A DNA stretch of 5,725 nt from Chitinophagaceae bacterium (GTDB taxonomy: Bacteria; Bacteroidota; Bacteroidia; Chitinophagales; Chitinophagaceae): contig JACVCQ010000186.1 in NCBI GenBank assembly GCA_016741945.1, positions 1 to 5,725 on the forward strand, in the 5' to 3' direction. The first letter of the stretch is position 1; each line of letters opens with the position of its first letter. The position numbers were made by a program, and so were the translations under genes. Below the pieces are notes generated by a model. It did no database searches, was not told where the DNA came from, and saw only the letters and a program-made list of their open reading frames with translations. Of the stretch, positions 1 to 4,155 are shown piece after piece.

Positions 1-459
1 TGTGAATTGGTAAATGTTTTAGAAAAAACAGTAACGGCTGCATTGATGTATGTAGCTTGGAAAAAGCATTTACGTGCAATGGATGATCTGAAACAAAGTG
101 TACAAACAGCTACATAAGAGCAGAAAGATCCATTGGTGATTTATAAAATGGAAGCTTATAACATCTTCAAGAAAATGGATAGTGAAGTGAACGTAAATAT
201 CGTTCAGTTCCTTTGTCATGCAGGCATTCCTTTGAATGAAGGTGAAGAAGTGCGTGAGGGACGTCAGCAAAAAACTGACTTGAGTAAGCTCAGTACTAGT
301 AAAGAAGATATCGATGCGCCACCAACAGAAAATGATTATTATGACCCAACACCGGTAAAACAACAACCCATTGTTGCAGGACCAAAGATAGGACGCAACG
401 ATCCTTGTCCTTGTGGAAGCGGCAAGAAATACAAAGCTTGTCACGGTAAAGATCTATAA
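1..459 (+). pseudogene. secA: Protein translocase subunit SecA, 3' part, interrupted by an in-frame stop
   Basis: This is the C-terminal part of SecA, the ATPase that pushes unfolded preproteins through the SecYEG channel at the inner membrane. The gene begins before the window. Frame 1 reads through the helical scaffold region: AWKKHLRAMDDLKQSV matches the universal WKEHLxxMDxLxQ signature. TAA then falls at 115-117, and the same frame continues without a shift as EQKDPLVIYKMEAY, FLCHAGIPL and a C-terminal zinc-binding SEC-C motif before TAA at 457-459. By motif alignment the stop replaces a residue equivalent to E. coli Tyr794, so a single TAT/TAC to TAA change would explain it. A protein ending here would lose about 113 residues: the rest of the scaffold domain, the linker and the zinc tail. 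SecA is normally essential, so a sequencing or assembly error, another copy elsewhere, or a real lesion are all possible. Identity is certain; pseudogene status is not. Confidence 0.8.
133..459 (+). CDS. SecA C-terminal fragment with SEC-C zinc-binding motif (downstream of the stop)
   Basis: This is the open frame left after the internal stop of secA, 108 residues if read from TTG 133; GTG 136 and ATG 148 are other possible starts. It carries the end of the helical scaffold domain (residues 1-35, including FLCHAGIPL), a low-complexity acidic linker (about 36-80), and a SEC-C motif with Cys92, Cys94, Cys103 and His104 in CPCGSGKKYKACH. In intact SecA this tail binds zinc and helps contact SecB or ribosomes. 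The fragment has no ATPase domain and no obvious ribosome binding site or promoter, so independent translation is doubtful. It is most likely the tail of one secA gene, and it is well conserved, which argues against long-standing decay. Confidence 0.45.
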   Translation: MVIYKMEAYNIFKKMDSEVNVNIVQFLCHAGIPLNEGEEVREGRQQKTDLSKLSTSKEDIDAPPTENDYYDPTPVKQQPIVAGPKIGRNDPCPCGSGKKYKACHGKDL

Positions 460-461
460 AG

Positions 462-493
462 AAAAACCTCCCAAATACGGGAGGTTTTTCTTT
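462..493 (+). terminator. Rho-independent terminator after secA
   Basis: A perfect 11-bp stem pairs AAAAACCTCCC (462-472) with GGGAGGTTTTT (479-489) around the 6-base loop AAATAC, followed by a further T-rich run (CTTTTA). It starts 3 bases after the secA stop codon. Because the stem ends in A and T tracts on either side it could work in both directions, but all neighbouring genes are on the + strand. It separates secA from the next gene. Confidence 0.9.
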
Positions 494-501
494 TATATTT
501 G
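494..501 (+). promoter_or_regulatory. Possible Bacteroidota -7 box TATATTTG overlapping the next gene's start region
   Basis: TATATTTG fits the TAnnTTTG -7 consensus exactly, but it lies only 3 bases before ATG 505 and no TTTG-like -33 element is visible at about 19-21 bases upstream, where the terminator stem lies. If used, the transcript would start at or just after the ATG. It may simply be a chance match in the terminator T-tract. Confidence 0.25.
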
Positions 502-504
502 ATC

Positions 505-1032
505 ATGCAACCGAATTTTTTCAGACTACATTATATAAACTGGAGTTTACTGTTTTTTGGAATCATGTTCTTATTAGCATTGGTAATTTTTCGCAAGCAA
601 AGCAATCGACCGCTTTCATCTTTTCCATTTATTACTGGTCGTATCGCTGATTTTACTTACGGATCTTATAAAAAAAAGAAATCAGGCAAATTCGGAGGTA
701 TTACTACTCGTTATGGATATAAATTCAAGCTGGAAGAGGAGATTCATACATTTAATATTGAGGATCTTACAAAAAAAGAAAGTGATCAATTAAGACAGGA
801 GTTGAGTGTAAAACCATTTGTCTATGTTTATTACGATAAAGTGAGAATAACGAGAACTGGTAGTCAAGTCCTTGTATATGATATTGTCATTGGTAAATGG
901 TCATTGGAAAGAACCAAAACCAAAATCATATTGTATTGGAGTGTGCTTGTATTATCAGCTTTTATGGTATTCATTGCGATCTTCCGTTTATCAAAAGACT
1001 ATCAAGTTCTAAAAGCATATGACAAAGATTAA
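505..1032 (+). CDS. Hypothetical protein with two membrane segments (DUF3592-like layout)
   Basis: I do not recognise a specific gene. The 175-residue product has a hydrophobic segment at about 14-29 (SLLFFGIMFLLALVIF), a basic, soluble, probably beta-rich middle of about 110 residues (30-140), and a second hydrophobic segment at about 141-160. The middle contains ITGRIADF, a KKKK stretch near 57-59, a YGYKFKL strand and PFVYVYYDKVR. This TM-domain-TM layout with a terminal 'V.VYYD' strand resembles DUF3592-type membrane proteins, but the match is only by eye. ATG 505 is preferred over TTG 499, which lies two codons upstream in the terminator T-run. It follows the secA terminator and overlaps deoC by 14 bases, so the two genes are probably co-transcribed and translationally coupled. 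No function is assigned. Confidence 0.75.
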   Translation: MQPNFFRLHYINWSLLFFGIMFLLALVIFRKQSNRPLSSFPFITGRIADFTYGSYKKKKSGKFGGITTRYGYKFKLEEEIHTFNIEDLTKKESDQLRQELSVKPFVYVYYDKVRITRTGSQVLVYDIVIGKWSLERTKTKIILYWSVLVLSAFMVFIAIFRLSKDYQVLKAYDKD

Positions 1033-1690
1033 TACACACATCGATCATACGATTCTTAAGCCGACAACACTAATTTCGGATATTGAAAAGCTTTGTGCAG
1101 AAGCAAAACAATATTCATTTGCTGCTGTATGTGTACCACCGAATTTTGTAAAAAAAGCAAAGTCATTCCTGGAAGGATCAGTTGTTAAAGTAGCTACTGT
1201 AATCGGCTTTCCTTTTGGTTATGCTGCAGTAGAAGCCAAAATTGCGGAAATCGTTTTGGCGATGGTAGATGGGGCAGACGAATTAGATGTTGTCATTAAT
1301 ATCTCAGCAATTAAAAATGGAGACTGGGTATATCTTGCGAATGAGATCAATCATATCATGCCGGTAATTAAAAGTAAAAATAAAGTCATCAAAGTGATCA
1401 TAGAAAGTGGCGTACTTACCGATGATGAGATTATTAAGTGTTGTGAGTTATATGGAGTTGCGGGTATCGATTATCTCAAGACCTCAACCGGTTATGCCGA
1501 AAAAGGGGCAACGGTTGAAGCAGTGAAGCTATTTCGTTTGCATCTTCCGGAACAAGTACAAATCAAGGCATCCGGGGGAATTCGAGACCATGTTTTCGCA
1601 CAACAATTGATCGATGCAGGAGCTACCAGATTGGGTTGTAGTGCCAGTGTAGCTATTGTGCAAGGCGCAAAAGCTGAAGGAGGCTATTGA
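1019..1690 (+). CDS. deoC: Deoxyribose-phosphate aldolase (class I)
   Basis: DeoC reversibly splits 2-deoxy-D-ribose 5-phosphate into glyceraldehyde 3-phosphate and acetaldehyde in the cytoplasm, letting the cell use deoxynucleosides as carbon. The 223-residue protein covers the whole TIM-barrel fold and is the usual length for short bacterial forms. Visible motifs are IDHTILKP (8-15), VATVIGFPFG (58-67), ADELDVVIN with the proton-relay Asp90, YLKTSTG with the Schiff-base Lys154, KASGGIRD with the second active-site Lys183, and RLGCSAS (204-210) in place of the common RxGTSxG phosphate-binding end. The ATG sits inside the last codons of the upstream membrane-protein gene in another frame, suggesting translational coupling. 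No other deo genes are nearby and no deo operator is apparent. All key catalytic residues are present, so an active enzyme is expected. Confidence 0.96.
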   Translation: MTKINTHIDHTILKPTTLISDIEKLCAEAKQYSFAAVCVPPNFVKKAKSFLEGSVVKVATVIGFPFGYAAVEAKIAEIVLAMVDGADELDVVINISAIKNGDWVYLANEINHIMPVIKSKNKVIKVIIESGVLTDDEIIKCCELYGVAGIDYLKTSTGYAEKGATVEAVKLFRLHLPEQVQIKASGGIRDHVFAQQLIDAGATRLGCSASVAIVQGAKAEGGY

Positions 1691-1735
1691 TTTGTTAAAC
1701 GAACCATGAACTTCTTCCTCACAGACAGCCCTTTG

Positions 1736-1743
1736 TATCTTTG
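1736..1743 (+). promoter_or_regulatory. Bacteroidota-type -7 promoter box (TATCTTTG) for the SPOR gene operon
   Basis: TATCTTTG matches the TAnnTTTG -7 consensus of the Bacteroidota primary sigma factor. It is in the 89-base gap after deoC, 36 bases before ATG 1780, which would give a leader of roughly 30 bases. The -33 element is weak; only a TTC-rich stretch around 1712-1717 is at about the right distance. The box overlaps TTG 1741, arguing that this TTG is not the start of the downstream gene. Confidence 0.6.
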
Positions 1744-1779
1744 CAAAAGAATTTCACTAACTTTCTGAAAACATCCACT

Positions 1780-2205
1780 ATGCGTATTGTTTTGTTTTTA
1801 TTAGGGATAGGGTATATGCATTTCTTGCAGGCTTCTGATTCTATCATTGTAAGAAAAGATCCTCGTTTGGATTTACTTACTGCCAAACAAGCGCAGATTA
1901 ATAAACGTTCTGCTATGATGACCAGTAGTGGCCAGTACAAAGGATATCGTATTCAAGTCATCAGTACTACCAATAGAGAACAGGCATTTGCGATCAAAAC
2001 AGAATTATTGAGTCGTTTCCCGGATCAAAAAAGTTATACTTCTTATCAATCACCTTTGTTCAAAGTGCGAATTGGTAATTTTTTGAAAAAGGAAGATGCA
2101 GAACAATTCAGGAAAACATTGAATCGATTTTACCCCAAGGGTGTATATGTAGTAGAAGATGTGATTGAATATACTTTAACAGAAGAGGAGGAACTCCTGC
2201 AATAA
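1780..2205 (+). CDS. Secreted SPOR-domain protein
   Basis: This small exported protein of 141 residues probably binds peptidoglycan. Residues 1-18 (MRIVLFLLGIGYMHFLQA) look like a signal peptide with cleavage after LQA, placing the product in the periplasm. A linker of about 35 residues follows, then a SPOR domain at about 53-128: YKGYRIQVIS as the first strand, a helix with REQAFAIKTELLSRF, SPLFKVRIGNF as the central strand, a helix with KEDAEQFRKTL, and GVYVVEDVIE as the last strand. SPOR domains generally recognise glycan strands lacking stem peptides, often at division sites. The tail is acidic (EEEELLQ). ATG 1780 is chosen because the in-frame TTG 1741 lies within the promoter box. The gene ends 14 bases before the M20 amidohydrolase, so both are probably one transcript. 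The exact role is unknown. Confidence 0.88.
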   Translation: MRIVLFLLGIGYMHFLQASDSIIVRKDPRLDLLTAKQAQINKRSAMMTSSGQYKGYRIQVISTTNREQAFAIKTELLSRFPDQKSYTSYQSPLFKVRIGNFLKKEDAEQFRKTLNRFYPKGVYVVEDVIEYTLTEEEELLQ

Positions 2206-2219
2206 TAACTTACCATTAC

Positions 2220-3398
2220 ATGCTTCAAGAACAAATTAAACAATTAGCACAACAATACGCATCAGAATTCATCGCTGTACGTTCGCATTTGCATGCAAAT
2301 CCTGAATTAAGCTATCAAGAGTTCAATACATCTGCTTTTGTTCAGCATAAACTAAAAGAAATTGGTATAGCGTTTACAGAGATGGCCACTACCGGCGTTG
2401 TTGGTCTAATCAAAGGTAAAAACCCGGAGAGCCGCATCATTGCATTAAGAGCTGATATGGATGCATTGCCAATACAAGAAGAAAACGATTGTCCCTATCG
2501 CTCAAAAAATGATGGTATCATGCATGCCTGTGGTCATGATGTACATACTTCAATTTTATTAGGTGCAGCAAAAATTTTGTATGAATTGCGTGATAGCTGG
2601 GAAGGAACCGTAAAACTATTATTTCAGCCGGGAGAAGAAAAAAATCCCGGGGGCGCCAGTTATATGATACGTGATGGAGCTCTACAAAATCCCAAGCCAC
2701 AAGGTATTATTGGATTGCATGTTCATCCGGGATTAGAGACAGGTAAATTAAGCTTTCGAAAAGGGAGAGTAATGGCAAGTGCAGATGAAATATACATCAC
2801 TATTAAAGGTAGGGGTGGACATGCAGCTTCTCCCAATTTAACGGCCGATACTGTATTGATTGCATCGCACCTGATTGTGAGTTTGCAGCAAGTTATTTCA
2901 CGGAATAAAAACCCATTATCTCCTTCTGTATTGTCGATTTGTTCTATTCAAGGCGGACATACCACCAATGTTATTCCCAGTGAAGTAAAACTCATGGGAA
3001 CATTCAGGGCAATGGACGAAGAGTGGCGGTTTAAAGCACATGATTTGATTCGTAAAAATGCAATTGGTTTGGTGGAATCTATGGGGGGAGAAATTGATTT
3101 GCATATTGATATTGGATATCCTACAGTTGATAACGATCCTGTTTTTACAGAAACAGCATGGAAGCAGGCTGATGCATTCATGGGTAAAGAAAATATACTG
3201 GAAACTGAAATGAGAATGGGAGCAGAAGATTTTGGTTATTATACTCAGGTAATTCCCGGTTGCTTTTTTAGGTTGGGTGTTCGTAATGAAGTAAAGGGCA
3301 TTATCCATAATGTACATACCCCACTCTTTGATATTGATGAACGTGCCATAGAAATCGGCATGGGTAATATGGCTTGGTTGGGTGCGACTGTTGGCTAG
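2220..3398 (+). CDS. M20D-family amidohydrolase (N-acyl amino acid / peptide amidase)
   Basis: The 392-residue protein is a complete M20D metallohydrolase of the kind annotated as N-acyl-L-amino acid, hippurate or IAA-amino acid amidohydrolase; the exact substrate cannot be read from sequence. It begins with the family pattern RSHLHANPELSYQE (21-34). RADMDALP (77-84) and HACGHDVHT (102-110) carry metal ligands Cys104 and His106. FQPGEE (135-140) has the catalytic Glu139 and ligand Glu140, GLHVHPG supplies His167, and VHTPLFDIDE near the C-terminus gives the last ligand, His366. The lid or dimerisation domain lies at about 185-300 and includes GRGGHAASP with His201. No signal peptide is seen, so it should be cytoplasmic. 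Its ATG follows the SPOR gene stop by 14 bases, indicating an operon. Length and all active-site residues are normal. Confidence 0.93.
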   Translation: MLQEQIKQLAQQYASEFIAVRSHLHANPELSYQEFNTSAFVQHKLKEIGIAFTEMATTGVVGLIKGKNPESRIIALRADMDALPIQEENDCPYRSKNDGIMHACGHDVHTSILLGAAKILYELRDSWEGTVKLLFQPGEEKNPGGASYMIRDGALQNPKPQGIIGLHVHPGLETGKLSFRKGRVMASADEIYITIKGRGGHAASPNLTADTVLIASHLIVSLQQVISRNKNPLSPSVLSICSIQGGHTTNVIPSEVKLMGTFRAMDEEWRFKAHDLIRKNAIGLVESMGGEIDLHIDIGYPTVDNDPVFTETAWKQADAFMGKENILETEMRMGAEDFGYYTQVIPGCFFRLGVRNEVKGIIHNVHTPLFDIDERAIEIGMGNMAWLGATVG

Positions 3399-3424
3399 TA
3401 TTTGCGGTAAATACAATGTTTTTT
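3398..3424 (+). terminator. Weak candidate terminator after the amidohydrolase
   Basis: GTATTT (3398-3403) and AAATAC (3409-3414) form a 6-bp stem with loop GCGGT, starting on the last base of the stop codon and followed after four bases by a run of six T (3419-3424). The stem is AT-rich and short, so termination would be inefficient. The location between two genes is the main support. Confidence 0.35.
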
Positions 3425-3453
3425 ATAGGAATTAATACGCGATTGAAGAACAA

Positions 3454-4023
3454 GTGACATTTTGTAAGCTAGCTACGGGTAGTTTAGCAAAAATCTTTGC
3501 TTTGGACGCTATACATATCCAACATAAAATTCACACGCTTCGAGAACAGAAAGTCATGCTTGATTTTGATTTGGCATTATTATATGGAGTACAAACAAAG
3601 CGTTTGAAGGAATCTGTCAGACGTAATATTGATCGTTTTCCTCCTGATTTCATGTTTGAGTTGACGCAACAAGAGTACCATTTTCTAAGGACGCAATTTG
3701 CGTCCTTAGAAAATGGTAAAGGAAAGCATAGCAAATACCCTCCATTTGCATTCACCGAACAAGGCATTGCTATGCTAAGTGGTGTGCTAAGCTCTGAGCA
3801 TGCTATTCAAATGAACATAGCCATTATGCGGGCATTTATTGCTGTTCGGAAAATGATGATGCAGTATAGTGAACTGGCAGCTGAGGTAGAACTGATCAGA
3901 AAATCAGTTTCCAATCATGGAGAACAACTGGGGTTGATCTATGAAGCCATTGAAAATATTCTGGATGAACAAGCTGAGTATAAAGCACTACAAAACCGCA
4001 ATAGAATTGGCTTTATGAAATAA
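3454..4023 (+). CDS. ORF6N-domain protein
   Basis: The product (189 residues from GTG 3454) carries an ORF6N domain at about 22-132: IHTLREQKVMLDFDLALLYGV, then TKRLKESVRRN, RFPPDFMFELT, the FLRTQFxxL segment, and YPPFAFTEQGIAMLSGVL. These are hallmark strings of this DNA-binding-associated domain, found in phage antirepressor-like proteins and also widely as a chromosomal gene in Bacteroidota. A C-terminal helix, about 133-180, is probably a coiled coil (ELAAEVELIRK, EQLGLIYEAIENILDE). The biological role of the chromosomal forms is not settled. The start is uncertain: GTG 3454 gives 26 residues before the first domain motif, whereas TTG 3502 gives MDAIHIQHKIHTLR, closer to the usual N-terminus. 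A perfect 21-bp inverted repeat covers codons 75-88. No phage or mobile genes flank it; the gene stands alone between metabolic genes. Confidence 0.88.
   Translation: MTFCKLATGSLAKIFALDAIHIQHKIHTLREQKVMLDFDLALLYGVQTKRLKESVRRNIDRFPPDFMFELTQQEYHFLRTQFASLENGKGKHSKYPPFAFTEQGIAMLSGVLSSEHAIQMNIAIMRAFIAVRKMMMQYSELAAEVELIRKSVSNHGEQLGLIYEAIENILDEQAEYKALQNRNRIGFMK
3486..3501 (+). repeat. Small inverted repeat just before the alternative TTG start
   Basis: AGCAAA (3486-3491) and TTTGCT (3496-3501) form a 6-bp hairpin with loop AATC, ending one base before TTG 3502. AATCTTTG within it is one mismatch from a -7 box. It may be chance, but it matters when choosing the ORF6N gene start. Confidence 0.3.
3676..3718. 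repeat. Perfect 21-bp inverted repeat (43-base palindrome) inside the ORF6N gene
   Basis: The left arm 3676-3696 and right arm 3698-3718 are exact reverse complements around a single central T at 3697; the core reads GGACGCAATTTGCGTCC. The arms cover codons Tyr75 to Gly88 of the ORF6N protein. In mRNA it would fold into a very stable hairpin, and in DNA it could extrude as a cruciform. The encoded residues (YHFLRTQFASLENG) still fit the ORF6N family pattern, so it does not look like a simple insertion. Confidence 0.95.
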
Positions 4024-4155
4024 CCGCCTGTTTTTTATTTATATTGTATTTTGCACCCTAATCCCTCAATGGCCCGGTCAAAGAACCGGACCCTGAAGTG
4101 AGTGACACAACAGCTGTTCAATAGCGATGTGTTGCCGGTAACGAAAACGAACAAT
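4024..4155 (+). promoter_or_regulatory. Structured leader region of maeB
   Basis: The 132-base gap starts with a T-rich stretch and TATTTTG (4047-4053), a -7-like box one base short of TAnnTTTG. A more GC-rich section follows. Its hairpin (4071-4092) pairs CCGGT at 4074-4078 with ACCGG at 4085-4089, loop CAAAGA, extended by two G-C pairs past one mismatch. The perfect 10-base palindrome AACAGCTGTT lies at 4109-4118. A second CCGGT at 4135-4139 could compete for the same ACCGG. It resembles no riboswitch class I can name. Transcription from the -7-like box would give a leader of nearly 100 bases. Regulation by this leader is inference only. Confidence 0.35.
4069..4101 (+). CDS. Possible 10-codon leader ORF upstream of maeB
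   Basis: ATG 4069 opens a 10-codon ORF (MARSKNRTLK) ending at TGA 4099-4101. It is in the same frame as maeB, 54 bases before the maeB ATG, and the GC-rich hairpin 4071-4092 lies almost wholly inside it. Four of ten residues are Lys or Arg. No ribosome binding site is evident, which is not informative in this phylum. It could be a chance ORF. Confidence 0.2.
   Translation: MARSKNRTLK

Noticed and set aside
70..444. Minus-strand open frame of 124 codons opposite the secA tail
   Set aside because: It is rich in Phe, Leu, Ile and Cys, as expected from reversing A-rich coding DNA, and lies opposite clear SecA motifs.
1741..1743. TTG 1741 as the start of the SPOR gene
   Set aside because: The codon is part of the TATCTTTG -7 box, so the transcript would begin after it; ATG 1780 also gives a compact signal peptide.
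2218..3398. SPOR protein and M20D amidohydrolase as a dedicated cell-wall remodelling pair
   Set aside because: The M20D protein lacks a signal peptide and so should be in a different compartment from the exported SPOR protein; adjacency alone is not enough.
2916..3416. Long minus-strand open frame (166 codons) opposite the 3' half of the amidohydrolase gene
   Set aside because: It lies opposite a fully motif-supported gene, its translation has no recognisable domain, and its composition is that of an antisense shadow.
3454..4023. The ORF6N gene as part of a prophage or mobile island
   Set aside because: Its direct neighbours are metabolic genes, and no integrase, attachment site, repeat pair or composition change is visible; chromosomal ORF6N genes are common in this phylum.
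4102..4155. N-terminal extension of maeB from the in-frame GTG 4102
   Set aside because: The frame is open, but the extra 18 residues are not expected in the family, and ATG 4156 gives the normal N-terminus preceding EYHSSGRPGKIEV.
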